Counted from the stretch's first letter, positions 10,851 to 22,985 are shown. The stretch is DNA of 61,703 nucleotides from Punctularia strigosozonata HHB-11173 SS5 (GCF_000264995.1 NW_006767440.1:1661673-1723375); one strand, 5' to 3'. The notes: generated by a model from the sequence alone, not told the origin. Program-made: numbers and translations.

Positions 10851-13800
10851 TCAGCGAATGACGTAGTCGATCGCCACTCGCTCGCGCGGAACGTCGGGGC
10901 GGAGGACAATGCTCATCGGGCTGAAGCATGGGCACGTCAGGGGCTCGCCCGTCGCGCCGCGGATGCGAGACTGCGCGAGGTGCTGTTGCGGAGGCGGCAG
11001 CGAGGTGATTTCCAACGTGGGCGTAAAATCCGCTAAATGACGACAACGTCAGTCGACGTCCTCCGAGTCAATGGGAACAGCTCGTCGAACTCACTCTTGT
11101 AGCCATGGGCCATCACCGTCTCCCAATCACTGGTGGCGCAAAGCGGTCGGTCAAAACGTTCCTGGGAAAACGATAAGTGACTGGCTTACATTTGCGCGAA
11201 ATACGGGTGTCGTTTGATCGCGGCAATGTCCAAGCGCTCTGCAGGATCCATCTTCAGCATCTATCACAGCGACGTGAGTCAAGCTTCGAGCAATGATATG
11301 AACAAGGAAAGCCCACCCCTAACAGGAGATCCCGCAGAAGGCGGTCTGGCAACATGGCCAGTGCGCCGCGAATAGTGTCGATAGAGGGCGGCGCCGCCCA
11401 CGCTTCGTCAGCAGCCAACGGTCGCTCGCCATTCCTGGCCCTCACATCAGCGAAAAAGCCCTACCGTCATACCAGCGTCAGCATCAGACTCAAAACAAAT
11501 GTACGGGAGCATTTATACGCACTTGATCGAAACCACAAGCGAGCTCGATGAACACCATACCCAACGACCACACGTCTGCGGGCGCGCCGTGACCCCTCTG
11601 TTCGCCGTCCGGTTTACCGGAATCCATCTCCGGCGCCAAATATCCCGCCGTGCCCGCCCAAAGCGGCGCCTTCCACAGCTCACGGACCGAGTGCCCGAAC
11701 ACGTGCGCAACGCCAAAGTCGGTCAGGACGACGTTGCCCGTCGCGGTCAGGACGAAGTTATCCGGTTTGATATCCCGGTGGATGACGTTGAGCGCGTGCA
11801 GATCCTCGACGGCCTGCACCATCTCAGCCATGTAGATGGCCCGGTCCACGTCGTCGATCGGTGCACACCGTTTAGCGAGGTCCATCCGCGCGCTCAAGCT
11901 GCATCCGTGTAGGTGCTGGAAAGATCTCGTCAGTATACGAACCGAACACCTGCGATAGGCAGATCGCTGCTTACCATCACGATATACACCGACGTCGCGT
12001 CTTCGAACGAACAGATCATCTTCTGCAACAGCGGGCTGTTCGACATTGTCGCCATCGTCAACACCGTGATTTCTCTATGCACGTCCCGCAACGACCCATC
12101 GCGCCTCATCGCCGCCGCCTTCGGCAACTGCTTGATCGCCACGTCCGGGCCTCCGCCAGGGAGCGACTCGGCGCAATACACCGACCCAAACCCGCCCCTT
12201 CCGATACCACCGAGGATGCGCCATTGCTGCTGACTCGAGGGATCGCAGAGGATATCGCCGGTGTGGAGCTCCCGCGGTGGGTACCTGGCGATCAGCGTGC
12301 CTTTGCGCTTGTGCGCCGGGGCAGGGAGACCCGGCGGTGCCGCAGGGTACGCTACCGAAGGATGGTCCACCAAGCGCAGCTTCCTGGCGAGCACCGGGGA
12401 AGGATCCGCTACAGCGCGCCGTGCGACGACGTCCTGTTGCGCGAGCGCCACATACGGACTAGCCTCGGCTGCCCGAGCACGAGCCTCGCGGCGAGCTCGG
12501 GATTTGATCGCATGCGGCTCGAGCCACGTCGCGCCCTGTTCTCGTTGCTTGTCCGATTCAACCTCCTCATGCGCCACTGCGGCTTGCACGGCCTGCGCCT
12601 GAGCGGCACGGCGAGCTCGAGATTTGATTGCGTGCAGCTCGAGGACGGTTTCCCCCTGTGCTCGTTGCGAGTTAGGATCAGCCACCGCACCCGTTGGTTG
12701 GGGGACCGGCACGGCCTGTGCCGGAGCGGCATGGCGAGCTCGGGATTTGATTGCGTGCGGTTCGAGCACGGTGTCCCCCTGTGCTCGTCGCGAGCCTGGA
12801 CCAGCCACCGCACCCGCCGCCGGGAGGACCGGCACGGCCTGCGCCTGAGCCACGCGGCGAGCCCGAGACCTGATCGCATGCGGCTCGAGGAGGGTGGGTG
12901 CGGCTTGCCTAGGGACGAGATTCATTGCATCCGCCGCCGCCGGTGTCGCTTGTGGGACTGGCGCGTTCGCCACGTTTCCGAAGGGCACCCTCTTGCGAGG
13001 CGCGTGCGCCAAATGCCGGACCATCTTGAACGCGCTCGCATGAGCCTGCTTTGCGTCACCTGCGACCTCTGTCGGCCCATGTACGACGTTTTCATCGACC
13101 TCCTTAACTGCAGCCGCCGGGCGAGCCCCGCGGAGAACGATTTTGTTCGCGTTGGCATCTGGGAGAGGCTGGGCGGGAGCCTGTGCCCTGTCGGCAAGGG
13201 GATGCTGTTTGAGTAGCTGCTGCAGCGCCAATCCCGGAGGCAGACGCGGGTCGAGCGGAGGCGAAAGAGGGAGGGCGGCGACGGCAGCCACCGCCTCACG
13301 TACCTGCTGCGGTGGAGAGGGCGGGCGTGCAGGAGGAGCGGCGGGGGGCAGGAGAGCCGGGGTAGGTGCGGGTAAGTCGCAAAGGGTTCGGTGCGGGGCG
13401 GACTCTGGGGTGCGCAGCTCATTCTCGTCGTCGACCGAGAAGCGGGATGTGGGTGGGGGTAGAGGAGCCGCGCGGACTACAGAACCCACGATGAGTGCAG
13501 GCGAATCGCATAAGGGTTGGTGCAAGGACTTGGAAGAATGCAGCTCAATCTCGTCCTCGTTTATCGGAAAGCGGGATGACGGTGGACCGCGTGGTCGCGG
13601 CTGAGGAGTCGGGGAGGGCGGTAGCGGGGCCTCAACGGGAGCGGGCGAATCGCCCAAAGGCTGACGCAAAGACTCCGGGGTGCACAGCTCGGTCTCGTCC
13701 TCGTCGGTTGAGAAACGGGAGGTTGAATCCGCCTCTATGACTAACAACGAAGCCGCGACGGGTGCGGGCGAATCGCCCAAAGGCTGGCGTAAAGACTCTG

Positions 13801-14659
13801 GAGTACGCAACTCGAGTTCAACTTCGTCGTTGGGAGAAGGGGGCGGCAACTTGGCCTCTAGGTCGGAGAAACTGCTCGTACGCATGTCATCGACGGGGCT
13901 CAGCCGCTGCGTCTTCACGATCTGCCGTGTCATAGAATGCGCGGCGGAGAGATTCGCGGCGTCGGTCATGCCGAACTGGGTGAAAAGGTCAAGCTTGAGG
14001 GCGGAGGGGCTCGCGATCTTCTTGTCGAGCTCGTGGACATAGTGAGCGAGCTGCGCAAAGTGGACGGCGAAGGAATCGACGGTGAGCATGATGAACAGTT
14101 TGATGGCCATGCCGACGAAGAGGCAGACGTAGTGCATGGCCCACAGGCTGTAGAGTGTGAGGACGGGTATGAAGGGTATCAACTTGTGTGAGGAGTCATG
14201 AAGGATATCATAAAGTTTCACGATGTTGGCTTTGAGATCCAGGACGAGAACGCGAACGGTTTCGAGGAGGGAGGTTATTGTTTTCCGAGTGGCGCGTATG
14301 TAGGCATTGCATTTGACGCGCCACTTGAATGCCAGAAGGTCAACCAAGGAGGTCTGGATGGCTTTTGAGACGTAATCGTAGGGGGGTGGAGAGCGGCGAT
14401 GCGGATTCCGAGGCGGGCGCTCCGGGGGCGACGATGCGACACGCTTTCCAGGAGCATGTTCTTTGTTGTCTTGGTCGGAAGAGTTGCCGATGTCGACATA
14501 TGACTTCTGGCGGACGCGTCGACATTCATAGACACGCGAATCAATGACGCGTAGACTTACGGTGGCGTCCTCGAGGACAGAGTCCTGCTGTTTGCCGGGG
14601 GTGTAAGGCGGGGTCACTAGCACGCCGTTCTGCTTGCGATTAGATTGGATGGAGTCCAT
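10851..14659 (-). CDS. kinase A: membrane-anchored Ser/Thr protein kinase with internal repeats
   Basis: Seven exons: 14659-14561, 14506-11975, 11915-11523, 11460-11317, 11260-11190, 11129-11095 and 11032-10851, encoding 1151 aa. The start ATG opens MDSIQSNRKQ and aligns with the starts of kinases B and C. A hydrophobic segment (about residues 142-175) follows a basic/polar N terminus. The linker from about 200 to 780 is Pro/Ala-rich and carries two repeat families. The kinase domain (about 795-1060) is complete: glycine loop GIGRGGFG, VAIK Lys (about 825), HRDIKPDN (Asp about 925), DFG (Asp about 943), APE, and ADVW. The C terminus has CPCFSPM, shared with B and C. The intron that follows MAEM in B and C is absent here. 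It is expected to be an active kinase; the substrate and the membrane involved are unknown. Confidence 0.9.
12487..12895 (-). repeat. four in-frame coding repeats (about 120-123 bp) in kinase A
   Basis: The strand-reversed block beginning GCGAGC recurs at about 12491, 12611, 12734 and 12857, so the period is 120-123 bp, a multiple of three. Each unit encodes a version of LEPHAIKSRARR followed by an Ala/Gln/Val-rich spacer. Kinases B and C lack the array. Confidence 0.85.
13380..13815 (-). repeat. four in-frame copies of a PESLRQPLxDSPAP motif in kinase A
   Basis: Related blocks near 13387, 13515, 13661 and 13783 encode versions of RTPESLRQPLGDSPAP, each preceded by an acidic E/D-rich stretch. 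B and C carry one copy each (RTPESLRQPFCNSPAP and [15 protein letters not shown]), so the motif is ancestral and was amplified in A. Confidence 0.8.
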
Positions 14660-14753
14660 GGGGTACTATCGAGCGCGGGAGAGATCCGGATGGGTTGGTT
14701 GGTGCGGTTGGTGAAAGAGAGACGAGTGCTGCATCCTTGGTCTGTAAACGTTC

Positions 14754-14759
14754 TTTATA
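14754..14759 (-). promoter_or_regulatory. TATA box of kinase A
   Basis: Read on the minus strand the sequence is TATAAA, about 95 nt before the ATG at 14659. Kinases B and C have similar elements about 100-120 nt upstream of their starts. Confidence 0.5.
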
Positions 14760-14764
14760 CTCGA

Positions 14765-15505
14765 TCGTCTTTGTCGCTCGCTGTGGCCTTGCACGCAAGA
14801 TGCTTAGCCGACGGGGCGGGGCCTTGCCACTGGAATCTCAGATCCGATATCTGTGGCCCCGTCGGTTCGGAGTTCGAAAGAGAGCAAAGTCGTCCATTGT
14901 CCGTACGGGGTGGCGTTGCTCGGTCGACTGCGATGCATGGTAGAGGACGACCGCCACAGGAGGAAGCGGGAGGAGGGTGATAGTACACGGTCGGATCGCT
15001 GCAGGAGAGTCGCACGGGGACGTCTAACGAGATGCTAGGCGAGGATTGTCGCTCTTGTGGATGGCTGCGAGGTAAGGACAATGAGGATTGTCTGAGTTCG
15101 AAATCGGCTCACCTCGGGATATCAGCAGCAGAGCACTGGATGACGAGAGCTGAATTTCCGCGCAACGCAAAGCCAAGTCTGGAGAGGATCTTACTGGCGT
15201 TGTGAGTTCGCAGGTTCAAGTCGACAGCGCAGGTGGTAGCAGGCTGGTTGCTCAAGTCCGCGTTGTCGACGGCATCGTCAAGCACCGTCGGGTCGACATC
15301 GCGGGCCGTGCGACTATCTACGCCATGTGTGTATACCTGTTTGTCCCTACACTTTTCTGACGAGGATATAATCGATGTACGGGTATTTATATTGTGAACA
15401 TCGAGTAGGAGAGCAAGAGTCCAGGTACAATGACATTGTCCGTGATCACAGCAGGATAACTTGCAGCGCGAAACGAGGATACAGATAGCACGAGCATTTG
15501 ACAGT
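14765..15505. other. intergenic region between kinase A and kinase B
   Basis: This is the upstream region of A and the downstream region of B. An ORF across 15109-15549 on the minus strand overlaps the true last exon of B in another frame and looks like a shadow. A short string similar to GAGTTYGAAATCGG (near 15096) also occurs upstream of B (near 18938), consistent with duplicated promoters. No other gene was seen. Confidence 0.4.
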
Positions 15506-18500
15506 TTACGGTCGTAGTGTCCCTCCACCGCGACGGTTCTCGAACGCATCGTAATTCATGGGGCTGAAGAAGGGACATCTTACGGTGTCTCCGAGAACGG
15601 GGTAGCCTGCCGCATCGCGTTTGTCCCCGTCAATCTTCGGGGGCGGAGGGTCCCTCGGTATCGACATCGTGGAATGTATCTCGGGTATGTACGACACTGT
15701 CAAACAAGACCTCGTTTGATCGTTGCCAATAGTGCTCGGTAATGGAAGACTTACGAATATAAGACTTGTCTTTGATCCGTTCCCACTCGCTGATCATGCT
15801 GTCAGAGAACGTATAGGTTCGATAGAGAGTCAAACGGGATCGCTCACATCTTGACATTGGCAAAATACGGGTGCTCCATGACTTCCCGCAGAGTGGGACG
15901 GCGCGCGGGATCTTTCTGCAGCATCTGGACAAGAACGTGAATAAACGAAACAGCGCTCAGCGCCAGAACGGGGAATGCCTCACCCAGAGCACGAGACCCC
16001 GCAGTTCGAAGTCCCGCATCCCATACAGCATCCCCCGGATAACCTCAATCGACGGAGAGTTTGTGTGATGCACTAACACATCGTCCCGCTCTGGTTCATG
16101 CCATTGCAGATGAGGATGCTCCATATCCTCCATACGCAGCATCACGAACAGGTTCTATCGTGGTACAGCGTCAGAAAGGAAACACGGACTTCGTGATGAG
16201 TAGACTGACCGAGTTGAATCCGAGAGCAATTTCCGCGAACACCATGCCCAACGACCAGATATCAGCCCGTTCGTCGAAGCTGCGGTACTTAGTGTAAGCA
16301 GAATCGGTCGGGGACGGGTCGAACAGCTCTGGGGCCATGTAGCCCTTCGTTCCTCCTCGTGTAGCGCACTTCCACATTGGGCGGTACGAGTGCCCGAAGT
16401 TGTGGGAGATGCCAAAATCGGTTAGCACGATGTGTCCCCTTTCGTCCAGGAGGAAGTTATCCGGCTTGATGTCGCAGTGCACGATATTCAGCGCATGTAG
16501 GTCTGCGAGCGCTTGCACCTATCATAAGAGCGTTAGCGGCGGCCGACTCGACGAATGGTACGACGCTGGCCAAGGCGTACCATCTCGGCCATGTAGATGA
16601 TTTGATCGGTCGCAGTAATCGGGTTCACTGCACGCTCTTCCATCCGTTTCGTCCAGTTGCTATGTTGCAACGGCTGTGATTGATGCCTCTGTTTCAGCAC
16701 GGGTACTCATACCACGGTCAGAGATGCGAAACGGAACCCCTACCATTACGATGTACAGAGACCTCGCGTCCTCAAAGGAGCACAACATCTTCTGCAGAAA
16801 CATGCTGCTCGATTCGCGTGTCGTCTTCATCATGATGGATATCTCGGTGTGCAGGAAGCCCAACGATCCGGAATGATCCAGATATTCAGCCTTAGACACC
16901 TGCTTTATCGCCGTATCGATCTTCTTGAAGTTCGGGAGTGGTGCTGCGCAATACACACGGCCGAAGGCACCTTTGCCGAGCACTCCCAAAATCGCCCATC
17001 GCTGCCCAGATACTGGGTTGGTGAGCACGTCGCCGGTGTAGAGTTGACTCGCCGCGAGCGGGTGGGGGGCAGGCTGGCCAAGGGCTTGCGCTTCAGCTGC
17101 AACCGCCACAGGCAAGGGGTCGTTGTGCGTGGCGGCGCCATGTTCCTCCTCGGGTCGATCATTTCTAGGACCGGATCCCGCAGCTCCCGCCGTCTGGTCT
17201 ACCTGAGGCACGAGTCCGGGTGGAACATTCGGAGCTTGCAGAGCGGGCTGAAGCACGTCTCCAATGTCTTGCTTCTCGACTTCCTCGACGTGCACGAGGG
17301 CCTTCGCTTCTTCATCAGCGCGCAGCATCTGCTTCTGCTTCCGTGCAGCAGCCACTGCTCGCGCCCGTACGGGCAGAGGCGTGGGTCGCTTCGCGGTCGG
17401 CACAGGCTGAGCTGCGGCATCTAGTCCGTCCAGCTGCAGAGCCATAACTTCGTCCAGAAATCGTGTTACAACCCCTCCTTGTGCCTCCGGATGCAAAGTA
17501 GGATCGAGCATAGGAGACGGTGGAGCCGCCATAGCCTCCACCTCGCCAACCCCCTTCGGCGGGGAGGGTAGGCTCTCGTCGCCATTGGCGGCGGTGTCGG
17601 GAAGGGGGTCCTGATTCGGTGCAGGTGAATTACAGAAAGGCTGACGCAACGATTCCGGAGTGCGCAACTCCTGCTCGCTGTACGCGGACACAGCATCTTC
17701 CACGTCCGAAAAGCTGTTCGCGCGCACGTTGGTAACGGGGCTCAGTTGCCGCTTGCTCTTCGACTTCTTCTTCGTCTTGCGGGGGTCGCGCTGCGACGGC
17801 TCTGCACTCAAAGCACTATATCGGGTGAAAAGTTCGAGGTCGAGCCCCATTGCGGAAGAGCGGCCCATGACGCCAGGATCGAGACCCTGAACATGGTGCG
17901 CAAGTTGGGCGAGCGCGACGGATGACGAGTCGAGGGCGACGACGACGAGGAGTTTGAGGGCCATACTGACAAATAAGAAGACGTAGTGCAGGATCCAGAG
18001 GCCGTAGAGAGTGAAAACAGATACGCAGGGTGTCAGGGTATGAGAGACGTCGCGGAGGGTATCGAGGAGTTTGGCGACGTCAATGGCTGGGATTAGAGCG
18101 TGAACCGTGGAGAGATAGGAGGGAGATGAATTCAGATTAAGGCGTATATCCACGTCCTGAATGGGGTTTGTGTTTGCATTATGTTCGATGCGTGGCGGGT
18201 CGTGGATGGGGAGGTCGTCCAGATAGGTCTGGGTGGCTTGGGAGACATTACGGAGCGGGGATGGAGGGTGAACTATACCGGTATGTCGGATTAAGCTTCC
18301 CGCAGGCCGAGCAGGGCTACGGGGCGGACGTTCAGGCGCGTCGGAGGCGGGTGATAACAAGCCCTCTCCAAGTTCCTTCTCGTCATCCTCTTCATCATGT
18401 ACTTGCTCTTCGTCCGAAGAAGAGTCGAGATCGAAGGGCAAGTTCTAGCAGATGCATCGATGTTCGTTTGGTTCCAAGCATGCAAGTACAAGTTCGACTT

Positions 18501-18586
18501 ACAGTTGGTTCTTTGCGAGTCTCTGGAGTATAGGGCGGAGTCACGGGTAGACCGAACTGCTTGTAATCGGGCTTGAGGGAGTCCAT
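15506..18586 (-). CDS. kinase B: membrane-anchored Ser/Thr protein kinase (HCD catalytic loop)
   Basis: Eight exons: 18586-18503, 18444-16744, 16673-16581, 16518-16210, 16154-15984, 15924-15848, 15798-15755 and 15696-15506, encoding 889 aa. It starts MDSLKPDYKQ, like kinase A. An acidic stretch (EEQVHDEEDDEKE) precedes a hydrophobic segment at about residues 167-200, then a disordered linker and a kinase domain (about 511-770). Visible features are GKGAFG, AIK Lys (about 542), DFG (Asp about 660) and APE (about 688-690). The catalytic loop reads HCDIKPDN, so the Arg of HRD is Cys while the catalytic Asp (about 642) is kept. The tail ends with CPFFSPMNYD, matching C. Intron positions match C throughout. 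Activity is likely, but control by activation-loop phosphorylation may differ from RD kinases (inference). Confidence 0.9.
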
Positions 18587-18686
18587 GAGGGCACTGTCGA
18601 GCGGAGGTGGTCTGGCAGGTCGTCGATGCAGTGGGGCTCGCGGCAGGGAGGTTAGGCCTGCACCGTTTGGCATACACAAGAGCGAC

Positions 18687-18696
18687 CTTTATATGG
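18687..18696 (-). promoter_or_regulatory. TATA box of kinase B
   Basis: Read on the minus strand: CCATATAAAG, about 100 nt before the ATG at 18586. Confidence 0.5.
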
Positions 18697-18699
18697 ATG

Positions 18700-19760
18700 A
18701 TGATGGTCGGTCGCATTGGCCCTTGTGCACGAATGCATCGCGGACGCCCACAGCGAAGGATAGATCTCAGATTCGTCCATTGTCTTCCGTTCCGTCGTCG
18801 GGACGGGCACGAGAGACACAACAAAAATTGCAGTCCTCGGCTTGTTACCATAGATGTGATGAATAGAGGCGGAGGTGATCTTCATCGTCGCAAAGACCGT
18901 TGAACTTGCGGTAGTAAGTACAATAGGACAGGCTGGCTGAGTTTGAAATCGGCGTTGAGGGAACAACCCGTTGAGGACAGCAATTGCAAGACGCACATAA
19001 GTTACAAGTACGTAAAGCTATGGCAACTTCGCCCAACGCAACGTGCATTCACAAGCCAGATATACTGGTGAATAATGATCGATATCGACTACGGAGCAAG
19101 GGAGGGAAGTCAAGGCTGGTGTTCTTCCGTCCGGCAACTCCCTGATCATAAGCGCTTCCCTCCGACCACCCAACATCAAGGATGAATTGCGTTTCTTGCG
19201 CCTTCCCTGCGACTCTAGGCGGATCTTGAAGCGTGCAAGACAGGCATGTACAGTTGTTAAGACCGCATACTGGCCGTTTCGAGGCCGAACCCTGTGCATT
19301 GTGAGAAATATACATCTGTACTGTATTCGTTTGCCCAAAACCTCATTGCAGGCTCGTATATATTGATTGTTGATGCTCAGCTAACCCGCGCTGCATGCAC
19401 CCACGATACTCTGGAAAACGCTTGTCCGTGACTTGCATGACGGTGTTGGTAGCCAAGCTAATATATGGTTACCGACGACGTGTCGACCTGCTCCGTATTT
19501 GCAGGCTTCAGAAGCAATCAGTATCTTCAGGCATCTGACCGTACCCGGAATCGTTTCCGTTATTGCACCGGAACTTCGTTGTAGCAAGCGGCGTCCGCAT
19601 CCCGTAATGCAACGCACGGTAATTACATGGCTATAGCTAGTGGGGTAGAGGAAGTCCGGCCAAGATCTCCTTGTTCGTAAAAGCAACGAAACCAACGATA
19701 GCGGAAGAGGAGATTACGGACAAGACGAGCAATCACTGTCAGTAGGAGAGACGATGCGAC
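18700..19760. other. intergenic region between kinase B and kinase C
   Basis: About 1 kb without a credible gene. By eye, parts of 18900-19130 resemble the corresponding region upstream of kinase C (about 23190-23390), with shared blocks such as TCGCCCAA and a following ACAAG. The tandem duplication therefore probably included several hundred bases of 5' flank. Short ORFs at 19018-19338 show no domain. Confidence 0.4.
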
Positions 19761-22700
19761 TTATGCCTGAATAGACCCTCCATCGACTGCAGGAAACATG
19801 TCGTAGTTCATGGGACTGAAGATGGGACAGTCCACACGTTCGCGGACGGGATGGCCCGCCGCATCATGCAATTCCGTTTCTGATGGTAGTGGTTTAGACT
19901 CCTTCGTGGTTTCGAACTGTAGGACGGGCTTGAACGACGCTGCGACCGGAAAAGGCAGGAAAGAGGTCAGTCCATCCGCCAACGATCGAATGAGGTATTC
20001 ATGGATAACGACTCACGATCTCCGAACGAATGAGACTTGACCTGTTCCCAGTTACTAAACCGGAAGTCAGGAAAACGATATATTCGGATGTCTTTCACTG
20101 TCACGTACACATTATGGAAATAATCGTGGTGTTTGACCTTTGTCAGGGACGGACGGCTCTCAGGATCCTTTCGCAGCATCTTGGAGACGAACGTTAATGG
20201 TAAATTCTACACCACGCTAGCAAAGAGTCCTCACCCAAACGAGCAGATTATGCAGATAGGAGTCTTGTAATCCACAGAGTGCACCTTGGATGGCCTCGAA
20301 CGAAGGAGGCCCCTCAACATGCCTAGATCCGCCATCCTGCTCCATGATCGCGATAAAGAAGTTCTGTCATAATCGAGCGTCACCGGCATATCTGACATAT
20401 AAAACCTCGCGATGAACGCACCTTCTTAAGCCCAAGAGCCATCTGTAAAAAGGTCAAGCCCAGGCTCCAGATGTCGGCGCGCTCGTCGTAGCTTCCAAAT
20501 TTCACAACAGGATCTCCGGGAGGAGAAATAGGATGCATCTCCGGGGCCATGTAATAGAAGTCCCCCGCTGCCCCGCCGAGCTTCCACATGGAGCGATGCG
20601 AGTGTCCGAACTGATGTGCGACGCCGAAGTCAGAGAGCACGACGTGCCCCTTCTTGTTGAGGAGGAAGTTGTCCGGTTTGAGGTCGCGGTGAACGATATT
20701 GAGAGCGTGTAGGTCTTCGAGCGCTTGCACCTGTTTATTTTGTCATGAGAATGAGTTGGGAGTATCAACTCTCCGATTAAGGGAAACCCGGAGTCGCACC
20801 ATCTCGGCCATGTATAGAATTTGATCGCCAGGAGTGATCGGCGTGTCCTTAGACATCGCTAGTCTGTCCCTTAAGCTGCAGCGCTGCAAAGGCTTGTATC
20901 ATCCGAGAGGTCAGCGCAGGATAGAAATCAGGCACGACCGACAAAACTGACCATTACGATGAACACGGACGTCGGGTCCTCAAAGGAGCACCACATCGCT
21001 TGCAACAGCAGGCTGCTTGATTGGCGCGTCGTCATCATCAATACCTCGATTTCCTTGTGCAGATATTCCAATGACCGGTGCATCGCCATGTACTCGGCCT
21101 TCGACACTTGCTTGATCGCCACGCTTGGCTCGTAGCCGAGACCCATTGCGGCACAATACACGCGCCCGAAGTGACCCTCGCCCAGTTTGCCCAGAATCCT
21201 CCATCGCTTCTCCTTAACTATAGGGTGAGTGAGCACTTCGTTGGAAGAAAGCAGATGCGCTGAGTGCGGGTGGGACGCGCGCGCATGTGCAAGTGCCGGC
21301 GGAGCCGCGGGGGCTTGCGTAGCATCCGCCGCAGGACCGGGGCCGTGTTGACCATTTCCTAACGGTTCCTCAGCTCGTGAGGCATCGAGGGACTGGCTTG
21401 GCTGAACGCAAAGACTCGAGCTCAACGTCGGAAACTGCGCCGATTCAGTCTTATCCAGCTGCGCGGGAGTTGCATCATCTTCGCGGGATCGCTTGTGACC
21501 AAGACCAGCATTCGCATCCGTGGCCGGAATTGTGGAAGTCACAGGCTCGTCCGCCTTAGGCGGGGGAAGCTGTAGCGCGTCCGTGATATCCTCCTTATCC
21601 TGACCCTCAGGCACCTCCGGCGCCTGCCCATGCTGCTTCTGCTTCCCCCCTGTCGCAAGGCGCGCGCGGCGGGGCAGAGGGGCGATTTTCTTCGCATCAA
21701 GCGTAGATTGAGCCGGGACGCCTTCGCCCTGTCGCTTTCCAGATGCCACAAGTTTCTCCATAAGTCGTACGAAGTGAGGGTCAACTTCGGGGGACGTGCG
21801 TGCAGCCACTGCCCCCTCGTCGCGCACTTCATTTGGTGGCGAAGCCGGGTGCTCGTCGGCAGCGGCAGCAGGAAGGGGTGCTTCGATGGACGCGGGAGAG
21901 TTGTACAGAGGTTCACCCAGCACTTCCGGAACGAGCGGCTCTGATTCGTTATAGTCGGACAAAGAGTCGTCCATGTCCGAGAAGCTACTTGCGCGCACAG
22001 CAGCCACCGGACTGAGCCGCCGCGTCTTCTTCTGCTTCGTCTTCGTTCTAGAACTACCGCGCTTCAGCCTTCCTGCATACTCGGGGCCGAAACGGGTGAG
22101 GAGGTCGAGGTCAAGACCAAGAGCGGAAGAACGATCCACGATGCGGGGGTCGAGAGTGTGGACGTGGTGAGCGAGCTGCGCGCAGGCAATTGAAACAGAG
22201 TCGAAGGCGACAATGACCAGAAGCTTGATGGCCATACTGACAAACAGGAGGACGTAGTGCAGAGTCCAGATAACATATAGGAAGAAAATGGAGATGAAGG
22301 GAATCAGGGTATACGAGACGTCGCGAAGGGTATCAAGGAGATTGGTGACGTCGACAGAGGCGATGAAGCTGTAGACAGTAACGAGAGAGGAGGAGACAGA
22401 GTCTAAGGCAGAACGTATGTTCAAGGTATATATGGAGTATATGTTTGCGCCATATTCGAAGCTTGGTTGGTCGTGGATAGGAGAGTCGTTCAGCAGGGGC
22501 TGGGTGGCTTGAGAGGCGGGACTTTCGACGAGAATTCTGGGGCGAAGCTTTCCGGTGTGGCGAAGTCGAGTTTCCGGGGACCGAGACGGGCCACGGGGCG
22601 GTAGTTCAGAAGCATCGGAGAGCGGCGATGCGATACCCTTTGCGAGAACGCGTTCCTTGTCGTCAAGTGACTCCTCCTCGTCGGATGACGTTACAAAGTT

Positions 22701-22868
22701 GTCGTACGAGTTCTAGCAAAATCATCAGGTTTGGATGATTACTAGGACGCGCGGCTACGTTTCACTTACGGTGGCATCCTCGAGGGTAGAATCCTTGAGC
22801 GTCTCCGGGGTAAAGGGTGGCGTAACGGGCAAGTTAATTTGTTTGCGATCGTGTTTGAGGGGTTCCAT
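19761..22868 (-). CDS. kinase C: membrane-anchored Ser/Thr protein kinase
   Basis: Eight exons: 22868-22770, 22712-20952, 20892-20800, 20730-20422, 20363-20235, 20179-20109, 20054-20017 and 19939-19761, encoding 892 aa. It starts [11 protein letters not shown] serine/acidic N-terminal stretch (TSSDEEE) precedes a hydrophobic segment at about residues 170-203, very similar to B (core [15 protein letters not shown]). The linker contains basic clusters ([10 protein letters not shown]). The kinase domain (about 537-790) has GEGHFG, VAIK Lys (about 567), HRDLKPDN (Asp about 667), DFG (Asp about 685) and APE. The C terminus carries [10 protein letters not shown]. The 3' splice site before the third exon is ACAAG rather than CAG. 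Protein similarity and intron positions make B and C closest relatives. Substrate and location are unknown. Confidence 0.9.
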
Positions 22869-22985
22869 GAGGTACTACGAGGTGAGGGGTGGGGTGGTCT
22901 GGTAGGTCGCTTGTGCAGATAAGCTATGCAAATAGGATCGTGGCGGAGAGGATGCACCTGCATCGTTCAACTGTGAAAGAGCGCG

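Noticed and set aside
12077-13216. 379-aa plus-strand ORF inside kinase A
   Set aside because: Antisense shadow of the repetitive Ala/Arg-rich linker; its apparent repeats are those of the kinase gene.
15140-15225. Possible tRNA suggested by a GGTTCAAGTC string
   Set aside because: No pairing acceptor, D or anticodon arms could be drawn around it.
15109-15549. 146-aa minus-strand ORF beside kinase B
   Set aside because: It overlaps the true last exon of B in a different frame and has no domain.
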